Below the pieces are notes generated by a model. The model searched no databases, had not been told where the DNA came from, and saw only the letters and a list, made by a program, of their open reading frames with translations. From contig MU004240.1 in NCBI GenBank assembly GCA_010405405.1, forward strand, positions 1,309,459 to 1,373,458: 64,000 nucleotides of DNA. Direction: 5' to 3'. Origin of the DNA: Microthyrium microscopicum (Eukaryota > Ascomycota > Dothideomycetes > Microthyriales > Microthyriaceae). A program made the position numbers and the translations under genes. Positions 46,750 through 58,440 of this stretch are shown in pieces; within the stretch, counting starts at the first letter, position 1; every line of letters starts with the position of its first letter.

Positions 46750-49700
46750 ATGGTCACTGTTGGACATGGATCTGGGGGAGACAAGCCAAAGGGCAGGACA
46801 AATGCAAATGGCACGCCTGCCCCAGGCATGGCGGGAAAAATGTTGGCTGAACGGCCGAGTAAAGATGGGACTGCTCAACGAGCTGCGCTGGAAGTTGCTG
46901 GTCTAAAAGAATATGTTCGTTACTATGTCGACATGCGGGGCATCGTACGCTGCTAATACTGATTGTAGAAATTGGGCAATTGTCTTGGTCGTGGAGCATT
47001 TGGTTCGGTATACCAGGCTTTGCATATGAATACTGGCCAGACTGTGGCTATCAAGCAGGTCAAGCATGAGAATCTTCCCAAGACCGAGCTCAAAGTCATC
47101 ATGGTATGATTGAACAGCGCTGTGATTGTCGAGTGATCATTGCTAACCTTGGATCACCACAGCTCGAAATTGACCTCATGAAGAAGCTCAATGTACGTTT
47201 CTCTATCAACATATAAGTTGATGTATACTAACTGCTTTCAGCATCCCAATATCGTCAAATATCATGGCTTTGTCAAGTCAAATGACTCGTTATACATTAT
47301 TTTGGAGTAAGAATACAATACCGAATTAGCTGTAATGAAGCTAACTGGGTCAGATATTGCGAAAACGGCTCTCTCCATACCATCTACAAGCAATACGGAA
47401 AGTTCCCCGAGAACTTGGTCGCCTTATATTTGACACAGGTATTACGTGGACTTCTATACCTTCACGAGCAGGGCGTGATTCATCGAGACATCAAAGGAGC
47501 CAACCTACTTCTCACCAAAGATGGCTTGGTTAAATTAGCAGACTTTGGTGTTGCTACAAAGTCCAATATCACCGAGGCTAGTGTTGTCGGAACTCCTTAC
47601 TGGATGGCACCTGAGGTCATTGAGCTCTCTGGAGCTACAACGGCCTCCGATATTTGGAGTTTGGGGTGTACTGTGATAGAACTCCTTGATGGCAAGCCAC
47701 CTTACCATAAATTGCAGCCAATGCAAGCGCTTTTCAAGATAGTAAACGATGATCACCCACCATTGCCCGAGGGCGCGTCTCCCGTAGGTTTCTTGTTTCA
47801 CTATCGTCTACTTCGGCGCTAATGAATTCAGGCTGTCCGAGATTTTCTTATGCAGTGCTTTCAAAAGGATCCTAATCTTAGAGTCTCTGCCAAAAAGCTC
47901 CTCAAACATCCCTGGTTAGCGAGCGGAAGAAAAGCAGACTCTATTGTTGCTGCCCAGCCGCCTCAGTATGACCAAGCTATTAAGAGTGTCCAGCAATGGA
48001 ATGAAGCTCTCAAAACACCAGATCATGATTCGATACGACGTTCACGGCCGACATCTTTGTCACCATTACCTACCAAGAAGGAGCATTCACTAGGACGGAC
48101 CCCAAGACCTTTAACACTGACTAGCGTGAAACCAAGTACGGATGCTTTCCGCTCACCTGAGCTTGAAAATGATAACTGGGACGCCGACTTTGCCACGGCA
48201 ATAAGCCCTAGAGCACTTCAACAACTTCCTCAACTAAAACCACAGGACAATTTTGCGGGCTTATTCAGTGCAGAAAACTTGCGGCACTACGCGACTTTCG
48301 AGACTGTGGTGGAAGAGGCAAGAACCCCAGGTAGATCTCACGAAGTAGATCCAATGGAGACTGTCAAGCCTTTCACACCCCAAAAGAAGAAGGCAGAACA
48401 GAAGACATCGGCACCAAACACGTCTTCATTCCGCCAACCCTCGCAACCTAGGAGTTCCCATCAGCGAAATGGCAGCAAATCGTCCGCTCCTGGCTCTAAG
48501 CCTCGTCCAGGCACAAAAGGCAGACCTACCTTTGACTTCAGAGAGGATACTGTTGAGGATTATTCCGACTTGGTAGATGCAGGAACAGACGAGGATGCAT
48601 TTCAGAAGAAACTGGATGCGCTTAAGATTCATGATTCCAAGTCTCTAACTCCCAAGCTATTTCATCTGTCCGATTTCCAGCATTCTCCCAAACCAACTTC
48701 ACATCCACGGAAGAGCACCAGTCTTCGCCGATTTCCGAGCAGCGAAGAAAAGGCTGCACCGGGACTCCAGAGAACGAAGTCTTCGGTCGAAATCCAGAAA
48801 TATGCCGAAGACGATGATGAAGATCCAGAATCATTCTTTGAGAAGGGCATTGTTCTGCCAGTTCCAGCATCGGACAGCGGTTCTGATCGGGGGACCCTTC
48901 TTATGTCTAATTCTAAAGTATCTACAACATCCGTGGACGAGGAAGACGAATATGATGATCCTTTTGCACAGTTCGAGGAAGAATTTGACCAGATGGATTT
49001 GGAGGCCAATGTTGCCAGAGATAGATATGCTCGGCAATGTACGATTGTGGAAGGACTCGTTTCTGGGTTGCAAGCAAGTCAACCTGACGATGTACTGTCT
49101 GACTTGACAGAACAGCTGGTAAGCTCGTCAAGATTCGTCTCAAGAGTATTACTAACCCAAGCAGATCCAATTTTTGGTTGAAACACCAGAACTCAAAAAC
49201 GTCATCATTAGCTCCCATGGTCTACTTCCAATCCTCGAGATTCTCGAGGTTTGCGATTGTCGAGAGGTAATTGTTCGACTTCTGAAGATAGTCAACTTGA
49301 TCATCTCTACGAATATCGAAATGCTGGAAAATCTCTGCTTCGTCGGCGGCATACCCACGGTCTCCGAATTTGCCATGAAGCAATTTCCAACTGAGATTCG
49401 ACATGAAGCAGCAGCTTTTATTAGACAGCTTTGTCAAACATCGACTCTGGCACTCCAAATGTTTGTTAGCTGTGGTGGATTGAATGTCCTTGTTAGCTTT
49501 CTTGAGGAGGATTTGGACTCTGAGCGAGATCTAGTACTCATAGGAGTCAACGGAATTTGCAGTGTTTTCGAACTGCAGGGACCAACTCCGAAGAACGATT
49601 TTTGTCGAATATTGACTCGAAGTCAAATTCTATACCAGCTCTCTCTTCTTTTGCGGAAATTGGTGAATGAAAGAGGATCACTGGCTGAAGAGATCAAAGG

Positions 49701-51205
49701 ACGAATTCTCAATATTTTCTTGCCATTTTCGCAAGCGGAGAACTACGTCAAGGAGATCGTGGCAGACCGTATGGTCCTTAGTTGTAAGTTCATATGGAAG
49801 CGTTTTTGATGTAAGCTAACGCGTCACAGACATCCTGAAGGATCTAAAGAAGCTATCCCAAGTTCATCAGATCACCCTCCTCAAATTTCTAAAGAATCTG
49901 TCTATGCTTGCGACGACCCACGATGCTCTACAAAATTCAAATGCCATCGAGGTACTTACAGATCTACTAAGCGAAAGCATCGAAAATCCTGAATCCAGAG
50001 AAATACCAAATCACGTCTTACATACGCTCTTTAATCTTTGCCGTCTCAGCAAGACTAGACAGCAAGATGCCGCAATTCACGGACTTATACCAATTTTACA
50101 AAAGATTGTTCGCACTGAACGACCACTCAAGGAACTCGCTCTACCAATACTTTGCGACATGGCACATTCCGGCAACGTTGGACGACGAGCTCTATGGAAC
50201 CACAAAGGTCTCCAATTCTACATAACACTACTAAACGATAAATACTGGCAAGTCACCGCACTAGACGCAATATTCGTCTGGCTTCAAGAAGAAACCGCAC
50301 GAGTCGAAGCATTTCTCCTCGATGGCTCGTTCAGTAAATCAATAGTTGAATGCTTCAACAACGTCGAAGCCTCCCCCGACGCTTTTGAGAACTTCCTTGA
50401 ACCTCTCCAAAAACTCCTTATCCTCAGTCCAGCCGTTGCTTCCACACTCGCCCATCCAGATCTCTTCACCCGCACCGCCCAGAAATTGAGCACAAAGAAG
50501 GCTCTCGTTCGAGGCAATCTCCTGCGTATCATCCGCAGCATCTGCGACGCGTCCGAAGACCAAGGTGGCGCCCGCCTCCTTCGCTCTTTTGGCCTCTATG
50601 ATGTTGTCGAACGCGTGGCGGACTTTGACCAGGCTGTCATGGTCCGCGGCCTCGCCACCGAACTCATACGCTGCTGCGACGAATCCTCCACTCGCGCTTC
50701 ATACGAACGCGCACGACCTGGCACTCGTCGCTCTAGCTCCTCAACTAGTCTTTCAACACCTTCGCCCGTCCTCATGGCGGCAGCAGCGGGGTTTTCAGGC
50801 ACACCTCAACTTCTTCGCACAGCAGCTGGGAAGGCACTCTTTGACGCAAACCTCCCCGGCCCAAAACTAGATCCGCCGCGCTCCTCACGACTCTCATCAG
50901 CCGCGGTACTAACCCCTTCATCATTCCGACCAACGAGCCGTGATGGCAGTGCGGCAAATGGCAGCGGTAGTGCGAAAAGTCGCTTGCCGCGCACAAGCCA
51001 AGGAGCCGCGAAATTCTCACGTCTAAACCTCGCAAGCCATCGACGCGAAGAAAACCTTACACCCACGCATAGTCCAGCACCGTCGATAAGTCCGGCGGCC
51101 GCGGCGCGCGCACAGCCAGCTCGACTGCCACCTACGCGGAAACGACGGGTTACGAGTTCTGGATCTGGTAGTATGAATGAACTACCAGGTCGAAATGGCC
51201 GATAG
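46750..51205 (+). CDS. sepH: Septation initiation kinase SepH / Cdc7
   Basis: STE-type Ser/Thr kinase at the head of the septation initiation network, required for cytokinesis (Aspergillus SepH, fission yeast Cdc7, related to budding yeast Cdc15). Eight exons: 46750-46914, 46969-47103, 47163-47192, 47242-47306, 47354-47783, 47832-49118, 49165-49783 and 49830-51205, 1368 residues. Kinase domain about 56-300: GRGAFGSV (62-69), Lys84 in [16 protein letters not shown] (His175-Asp177), DFG with Asp195, [11 protein letters not shown] disordered middle ([11 protein letters not shown], acidic DDDEDPESF) follows. The C-terminal 600 residues are helical armadillo-like repeats ([34 protein letters not shown]), then a Ser/Arg-rich tail. 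Exon 3 has only 10 codons. The first donor is GTTCGT. Confidence 0.96.
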
Positions 51206-52229
51206 GTTAGACTAGGTGCTCGTTGGTATCCACCAAGGTCAAAAACATAACGCGACTACTTTGTCTGTACATAATACGTTTTGTCCCTCCCTGTCTCTTC
51301 ATCCGGACCCTCTTAGGGTCAAACTCTCGCTTTCTTTTGTACGCCACAGGTTCTTCTTTTTGGTATAGCAAAAAAGTGTGTTATTGCACAGGTGCATGGG
51401 CTTTTGATTCTTATTATTATTGTTATGCATTTTGGCGCATGGCATGGCGTATGATGGGATTAGATCATGATTAGCGTGCTTTGAAGCGGGATTGAATATT
51501 ATCTTTTCTATATTGGACTTTGATTTCTCGGTGGTTTTTTTGAGTGTGTTGTTGCATTGAAATCATGAGAGAGGTTTACTTAAGCAAATTTTCACGATGT
51601 GTGACTCTATATTGGACTTTATATAAAAACGTCTGGCCATGGTGAAAGTGATTGATCGCTGCTAGCCGTAAAACGCTGCCAAAACACAAAAAGAAGTTCG
51701 ACATGACTCAGCCTTGCTCTCAGCCTTATACCCAACCGCAATCAACCACCACCACAACATCAACCACGCAAATACATCCATTAAACACCATAAAAACCTG
51801 TCAAAAAATACCAAAAAGCTAACCACACACCATTACGTGTCTGTGGCTACGAAAACTAGTTTCCTAATTTTGCATTTATGTTAGCTGTCGCTCAGATTCG
51901 AACACGGTTCTAGGATTCGGTATGCTCAAGAATCTTTGGTGAGGAGGTCTCAAAGTTACGTATCCGGCTAGCATATATCACTTATTAGGCGAGGAATTAT
52001 GCTACACTTTCATTTACGACCCAAACGCTACATAGTAGTAAATTTACGACGCGACGTACATATAGTAGATGTCTGCTGGCTTTTTAAATATTACTTTTGC
52101 TTGATTTTTGACATGACTTTGATTATGATTGGATATTAAAAGTAATCTGTTGATGTCTTCTTTATTGATGTATTATATTAAAAGTTACCTTGATATTTAG
52201 TAGCACAATTAAGGGAATAACGCTTCACC
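51206..52229. other. Convergent intergenic region
   Basis: 3' flanks of sepH and the ceramidase gene. AT-leaning toward 52229, with a duplicated ATATTAAAAGT (near 52132 and 52185) and two TTTACGAC words (near 52012 and 52042). No gene seen. Confidence 0.5.
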
Positions 52230-54750
52230 TCAGGACAACATAAAGCTGTTGCTGATACCTTCGAAAGGTGTGATACTTCCAGATACAAATGCCTTTGCAT
52301 CCCCATAGTAGTGAAGTCGGTAAGTTCCAGCCTCAGCATCCTGTTCAGTCTCCCAGCTCAGAACAACATGAGATGATCCAAGCACTGGATCATCGCGCGT
52401 CCACGTCATTGATAAGAACCAATCCCAATCATTTCGAACTTGCACCCAATTTCCATTTTGTAGCTGTTCGACAGCAGTAAAGGTGCCCTCAAGTCTAAGG
52501 TTGTTTCTTGGATTAGCGCCCACGAACGTGGCATTCACAACAGCCCCTCGAGAGTATCTAGGATTAGGCTGCGTCAGAACTTGACCGAATGATTTGGAAA
52601 TTGGCGGATTGTCCATGACCACTCCAGTGTTAAGATTTAGACTATTCTTGCGATTATCAGGAGGGAGTGTTCCCTGTGGTGGTCCTTGTGTTGAGCTGGC
52701 GGCCAGGTATTTCAGATTGCTGACAGTAAGATTTATGTAGGCAGGTAACTCCCATGGTCCGTATAGTGTTGATGCGCCTTCATAGCGTTGAATGCCATAT
52801 TCTTCCGGAGTGGTCAGATAATGGGCATATGTATTAGCAGGTGAACCAATGACAACCATCGGCTCTTGGGTTGTGATTCCTTGGGATTTGGCTGCTGCTG
52901 CTATAGCGCTTTTCCATCGACGGCCTGACATGGTCGTGACTTCGCTTGGAGAGATGATCATAAACATCTGACCGACCCGAAACATCTGGATGTCGACTAG
53001 GTTCGGACTCCAAGCATATGGGATGTCCATCTCACCGACGTCGAGAAGAATGGGCTTTGGCTTTTGACATTCAACTTGTTCTGGTGACGGAGATCTGATC
53101 AGATGGCTCACTAACGGCCAGAGTGGGTTTGCGTTAGGTTTGTTGGGATCATTCTGGGTAAAGTCGAATGGCCCTGGTCCATCTGTTGTTCCTGCAGCGA
53201 ATGAGTAGCCTAGATCGTCAGTATACAGCTGTAATAAAGTCTTATTGTACTCACCTAATGATGCAGGACAAGTTTGAACAGCTGTACCATTCGGTAGTTG
53301 AAAATTGAAGTATTGCATATCTTGGAAGAAGTGGAAAGCCTTCACCCCATTACTGGAGACTGGTGTCGCAATGCTATCGAACGAATCCTAAAGAGTTAGC
53401 AAGTCGACCTACTCCAACGACTTTAACGTACATATAGACTCCGTGCTGGCTGAAACTGTCTTTTGCCGATTTCATAACACGAACTGACCCCCAAATCCAC
53501 CTTGTCGAAGAAGGGTCCTCGTCCATGGCAAGTAGCAGCCGTACCACTACAAGTAGAATTCTCCAGCGTACACATTTGGCCGCTGCCATCATCGCAATAG
53601 GCTCCAAGGACGTTTGGCGTGGTGTCGCCGACAGATGCCTGTGAGAAAGCAGCAACGAAGCCGTCCGCTGCCGACGTATCGTCAACCATGGATTTCTCGA
53701 ATAGATATTGAGCAACACCTTTGTTATCTCCTGACACATGAGTGTTGTTCTCGAGCATACTCGTTCCATGAACTGGGAACCAAGTCATGCCTCCCATGTT
53801 CTTGCCGTCTGAAGCTCGCTGAAAGCGCATCATGGTCATCAGCTTCTCAACGTCGTCTTCGTATTGTGCTCTTTCTTCTGCTGGGTTTGCCAGATAAGCA
53901 TATAAGCTCCGGTTGATACTGGCGTTTGTGACATTCGTTGTTGCTATAGAAAGGTAGCCAGGTGTCAAGGCCTCGTGGGCGCGCTTGACAGCGAGGACTG
54001 ATCCATCGACAATCGCTTGATAGCTTTGAGGATCGAATCCGAGACTTGTAACTTGAGGAAGCAAATAGTTCATGTATGCTCCAGGTCCACTATGTTGATG
54101 TGTTCCAACGACAGCGACATTTTGCTGTCCATAAGCAGTGTAGTTGGAGCCTAATGCCGCAATTCCTTCCAATATACCGTTTCGAATTGCTGTGTCTCCA
54201 CAAGACGTATCAATATTCAGATATATGAAGCGGTCGGTCGGCTTAGCGACGTCGCCAACGATGAAAGCTCGTGCAAAGATCCGCTGCCGTAGTCTAAAGG
54301 TCTTGTCAGTCTCATATCCGGTGATCCTTACACTAGACACTCTGACATGCTCTAGCAAACTGTTTATTAATCTTACCCAGTTCCAACTTGAGCCGCGCTG
54401 GCATATCTGAAGGTTGTCAGTGCCATTTTTCTTTGCGTCATTGATAAGTACTTGCCCCATAAAGTTGATCTCTACTACAGGCCTGGATTATGTCAGTATT
54501 CAAAACTACAACAGCAGACAAATGGCTCTCACCCAGTGATATCGGCTTTGCCCACGCCCAGGAGATATTGATCCCCTTGAGCGGCCCTCTCTGCCTTGTC
54601 AGACAAACGCTGCTTTGTTTGAAACCTGCTTGGTCGTATGTTTTCTCTTGGAAGCTCTGTGTTAACAAGCAGCGCGAAGAGGAAGAGAAGAATCGAAGCT
54701 AGAGCCAGGAGCATAGTCCATCGAGCTCTGATACTGCCAAATTCAGCCAT
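52230..54750 (-). CDS. Neutral/alkaline ceramidase
   Basis: Hydrolyses ceramide to sphingosine and fatty acid. Six exons: 54750-54533, 54482-54456, 54406-54377, 54293-53432, 53387-53255 and 53209-52230, 749 residues. An N-terminal membrane span (MLLALASILLFLFALLV) suggests a type II protein or uncleaved signal. The enzyme begins YLLGVGKADITGPVVEINFMGYA across two splices. Zn ligands are in GTHQHSGPG (His156, His158) and WFPVHGTSM (His267). The catalytic hexapeptide reads GDTTPN (314-319), with Thr317 at the place of the nucleophilic Ser. The C-terminal domain includes VVLSWETEQDAEAGTYRLHYYGDAK. Intron 2 is GC-AG (GCAAGT). Intron 5 is 45 nt, a multiple of three with no stop. Confidence 0.94.
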
Positions 54751-56345
54751 TCTGGTTGCACACAAACTTTTACCGCAAAGTCTAAGATCGTGCCAACACC
54801 GCCGCTCTTTCAAGCTTCAGTGCCTTAACAGAAAATGAAAAGTAGAAGTAAGTCGTAGTTGTGATTTTTGTAACGTGCCTTCCAGAGTGAAGAATCTCTT
54901 ACGGTTGAAGTTATAACGCGCCAAGAAAGACATTCTTTGTATTGGCATCCGCGATCAACATCATAATTACATCTAATTTCTCTACTTCTAGGTTTGAGCC
55001 ACAGAAGCTTCAGTATGGTGTACAAGCTTTGTTCAAAGATCTCGACGCGTGAGGGGTGTATGGCTACACCACTCGCGCACGATTCGGCTCGCACCGCGTG
55101 CTAGAACTAATACAACGACTTCGTCTGGGGTTTGACGTCAAAATCGCCATCGTGACAGCTGGACCTGGCATGATTCTGTCTCATAAGAAGTTGCATAGGA
55201 AGGACCATTGGATGTGATTGGACAGGTGTTGAATGAAGGTCATCACGAGAAAGGCAGGTGGTTGCATACCATTTTGGGAACCCCTGACTTCTGTGGCGCC
55301 TGGCGCAGTGCCTACGCCACATTTGACCTTGGAAGACGGCAGGTCGGGACGGGATCTTGATGTTGTTTACTCTTACCGTCTTCTTCACGATAGAAAAACA
55401 GACCGACACACAAGACAAGATACAACCAGCAGGCGGCTACTAAACAACTTTGGGTGGACTCGATTTACACGAAGGTAACATCACAAGTGCTCTTGGGATG
55501 TCATAACTCGCGTTGTCAATAACCCCTTCCTTACGAGATATCGCCGAACATCATCGTGTCAGATTCGCAACGACTGAACAGCTCTTCATCACCGTCTAAA
55601 CAAGGCGCCTGCTACATCAAAGTAGTTGCAAAAGACGAACTTAGCTCGAATGAGACGGCGGTGTAAAAGTGTCCCCTCTTCTCGGCGCCAATATCTGAAC
55701 TTGGCATGCACAGTTGGGCCTATTTTACAAGTTCTGGAACGATATCGTACTGGAGCCTGAAAGTGCTATACCAATCGGAGCATTACTTCGATGCGATCGG
55801 TATGATTATAACACCATTGGTCCTCCCATAAGTCGACGAGAGTGGCCCTGAGGCATTACCAACTCAGCTGCCAAGCAGCACAAGATACAATGATGCGTGA
55901 CGATACTCTAAACACTTGTGGTGGACTGCTATGCGCTTACTTGGGTTAATAAATGAGATAACTTAAGCTCAGCTCGTAATTTTGCCAATACTTGTGTGGA
56001 CTGATCACTGCTTGCTTGGAACATTAGTGGACTACACTATCTTCAGCTCGCGCTCCTGAGCGGGAACGTCAGCCATCGAGATGTAGCTTTGGAAAAGCCA
56101 AGTTATGAATACGAGTCCGTTTGAGGCCAGAGGCCAGGTTCAGCTAGTCCCGGTGAGAGGTAGGCAACTAATTGCTCACATGGAGAATTACTACATAATA
56201 AGGCTGAGTATCAAACTCCGTATTGATCCTTCAATGGATTTTCAAGAGCACTGAACGTAAAGTGTCCTCGCTGGTTCAACAGTACTAGTAACCTCACTTC
56301 AATCCTACTTGCTTTTATTGTATCAATCCATACTGCTTTCGCAAC
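54751..56345. promoter_or_regulatory. Divergent region between ceramidase and haloperoxidase
   Basis: 1.6 kb holding both promoters. It contains an imperfect duplication of about 75 bp (55912-56050). Short frames around 55110-55480 on both strands show no family features. Confidence 0.5.
55912..56050. repeat. Imperfect ~75-bp tandem duplication
   Basis: ACACTTGTGGTGGACTG (55912) recurs as ATACTTGTGTGGACTG (55988), each followed by a TGC..CTTRCTTGG word. CTCAGCTCG (55968) recurs as TTCAGCTCG (56042). The shared order and 74-76 bp offset indicate an old tandem copy upstream of the haloperoxidase gene. Confidence 0.5.
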
Positions 56346-58139
56346 ATGGATGCCATTCAAAAACCAATCCCAGAGCCGGAGTTTAATGACGATTTGACAG
56401 ACATCCAGCTGAAGGCTTTACGTGCTATCAGTCCTGTGCTTCCAGATATCGTGGAGACCCGCTCTAAATCAGATAACACGCCATTCAATTCCAACTATAT
56501 TCTGTACTGGAACTTCGCTGGACTGGAACTCAATAGATTGACCCATTCACTTCACAATAAGGATAAAACACCAGCACCACAATCGGGACCTCCCATCTCA
56601 GCGAGGACTCTCGGAATTCTCCAGCTTGCAATTCACGATGCTTACTTCGCGATTCATGCTCCGACTGGGTTTGGTCTGTTTCTGACTCCTGATCCAAATG
56701 TTCCAGACCTCCCGCCATTGCCGGACAAGTCTGGAGCCAATGATTCACGGCAAGCAGTTGCTGGCGCGGCAAAGACTGTCCTTGACCTCCATTACGCCCA
56801 ATCAAACCCGAATCTCGATCCAGACCTGACTAGAATATTCAAGCGCAAGATCAATGATCTACTTCATGGATTCGGAGGTGTCAATATCAGCTCTGCGAGT
56901 TACAAGTTCGGGGAGGCTGTTGGCAAAGCTATCTTTCAATATCTCTACCATCCTAACGGTGCTGCTACAGGTTCTTACGAACCTAAGCATGGGCAGAAGT
57001 ACTACTACGACGAGGATCCTACCAACCCCGGCCAAAAGCATCACGGCCCTTTCTATGGGACGGAAGCCAAGCGATTTGCTACGCAGAATGATCATTTGAT
57101 AGCTGATCCACCCGGCATTCCTAATCTTAGCGCCGCGTCACAGACTGCTGAGTACGACGATGCTCTCAAAGATGTTCACCGTATGGGCGGCAAAAAGACT
57201 CTCAGCACTTGTAAACGTGCATTTGACCAGGACGTCGGCTCCATCTACTGGACCTATGATGGAGCAAATCTCATTGGCACTCCGCCGCGTCTGTATAATC
57301 AGATCATTCGCAGGATTGCTGTCGGTCGCGCTGAGGGCGAGCTCACTAGCGAAGCCAACAACGCTACCTTTGCACGTCTACTCGCACTTACCAATGTCGC
57401 CATGGCTGATGCTGGTATCTTTGCTTGGAAAGAAAAGTACAAGTTCGAGGTATGGCGCCCAATTTCCGGTGTTCGCAATGACGGTCGAAAGGCATTTGCC
57501 GATCCTTTCTGGCTCTCGCAAGGAGCACCAGCTACAAACTCCTTCGGTCGCTCCTTCAAGCCGCCATTCCCAGCCTACCCATCCGGCCACGCGACTTTCG
57601 GAGCAGCATGTTTCCAAATCGTCCGTCTGTTCTATGACGGGGGTGTTTCGCCTGGTGAGACTCCTTGGAAGTCCAACGAGCCTGATCAAATCAGTTTCGA
57701 GCTCGTCTCTGACGAGATGAATGGAAAGAGCCGTGACCTGTACCAGGAGTACATTCCGTCCAAGAGAATTGAAGAGCAAAGCGGTGACGTACGTACTCAT
57801 GTGTCCCGCAAATTCGGCAGTCTATGGGAAGCCATTTGGGAGAATGCACTGAGTCGCGTCTGGCTCGGTGTTCATTGGCGTTTTGATGCATGCGGTGCCA
57901 GTGATGTTTTGATCCCATCTGCTGAAGAGGGCGTGTATGCTACCGACAGCGCGGGATCAACCATCTACCAGAATATTGAAGATGTTCGATTTGAAGCGAC
58001 GGGGGCCCGCAGTGAGCCTGAGTATCAAGGTAGGAAATTTCCCGTTGGTGGTATTGGTTTGGGTTTAGAGATTGCAAACGAGTTATGGGCAACTCAACTT
58101 AAGGCTACGCCTGCAACTATGCAGCCAAAGACCATGTAG
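56346..58139 (+). CDS. Vanadium-dependent chloroperoxidase
   Basis: Uses vanadate and H2O2 to oxidise halides to hypohalous acid. Single exon, 597 residues, near the Curvularia enzyme (609). All vanadate ligands can be placed: Lys364 and Arg371 ([14 protein letters not shown], spacing +7), Ser413, Gly414 and His415 ([14 protein letters not shown], +49 from Lys as in Curvularia), Arg504 and His510 ([15 protein letters not shown], +6). Pocket residues Trp361 and Phe408 correspond to Curvularia Trp350 and Phe397; Phe there marks chloro- rather than bromoperoxidases. There is no obvious signal peptide, as in Curvularia. Possible roles are lignocellulose oxidation, defence or halogenation. The gene has no intron, unlike most long genes here, and its stop lies about 160 bp from the RIP-mutated block. 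Confidence 0.95.
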   Translation: MDAIQKPIPEPEFNDDLTDIQLKALRAISPVLPDIVETRSKSDNTPFNSNYILYWNFAGLELNRLTHSLHNKDKTPAPQSGPPISARTLGILQLAIHDAYFAIHAPTGFGLFLTPDPNVPDLPPLPDKSGANDSRQAVAGAAKTVLDLHYAQSNPNLDPDLTRIFKRKINDLLHGFGGVNISSASYKFGEAVGKAIFQYLYHPNGAATGSYEPKHGQKYYYDEDPTNPGQKHHGPFYGTEAKRFATQNDHLIADPPGIPNLSAASQTAEYDDALKDVHRMGGKKTLSTCKRAFDQDVGSIYWTYDGANLIGTPPRLYNQIIRRIAVGRAEGELTSEANNATFARLLALTNVAMADAGIFAWKEKYKFEVWRPISGVRNDGRKAFADPFWLSQGAPATNSFGRSFKPPFPAYPSGHATFGAACFQIVRLFYDGGVSPGETPWKSNEPDQISFELVSDEMNGKSRDLYQEYIPSKRIEEQSGDVRTHVSRKFGSLWEAIWENALSRVWLGVHWRFDACGASDVLIPSAEEGVYATDSAGSTIYQNIEDVRFEATGARSEPEYQGRKFPVGGIGLGLEIANELWATQLKATPATMQPKTM

Positions 58140-58239
58140 AGTCAGAGTGCAGCTAAGATCAACATCTTAGCATGAGAGAAGATTGAGTTGTTATGTAGCC
58201 TAAGCGACTAAAAGGAGTTGGAGAGTGAGTAGCAATTAT

Positions 58240-58440
58240 GCTAGGGCATAGGTTAGGTAACCCATTAGGGTTGACTTAATATATATAGGTTCTTAGCGTT
58301 GGGTTAGGTTTTAAAAATATTTTATAAAACCTATACCTAACCTAAGTAAGATAAAATTATTATAGGTTAAACCTAAGGAACCTAAAGGACCTAAATTAAG
58401 GACCTATTAGGTAAGGTTTATTTAGTACGTAATCTATTTA
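58240..58440. repeat. CCTAA/TTAGG-rich border sequence
   Basis: About 200 bp with many irregular TTAGG/CCTAA words (GGTTAGGT, ATTAGGG, ACCTAACCTAAG, ACCTAAGGAACCTAAAGG) and a hairpin (AGGTTTTA .. TAAAACCT near 58308-58333). It marks the junction between normal DNA and the AT block and may be the end of the mutated element. Confidence 0.5.

Noticed and set aside
48426-49082. Long minus-strand frames inside sepH
   Set aside because: Mirror frames of the Ser/Glu-rich middle of the kinase; no independent signals.
51885-51915. TTCGAA-containing stretch resembling a tRNA T-arm
   Set aside because: The flanking bases do not pair as a T-stem and no matching acceptor or anticodon arm is present.
58240-58340. 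Telomere repeat array
   Set aside because: Only one TTAGGG occurs and the TTAGG words are irregular; not a tandem telomere tract.
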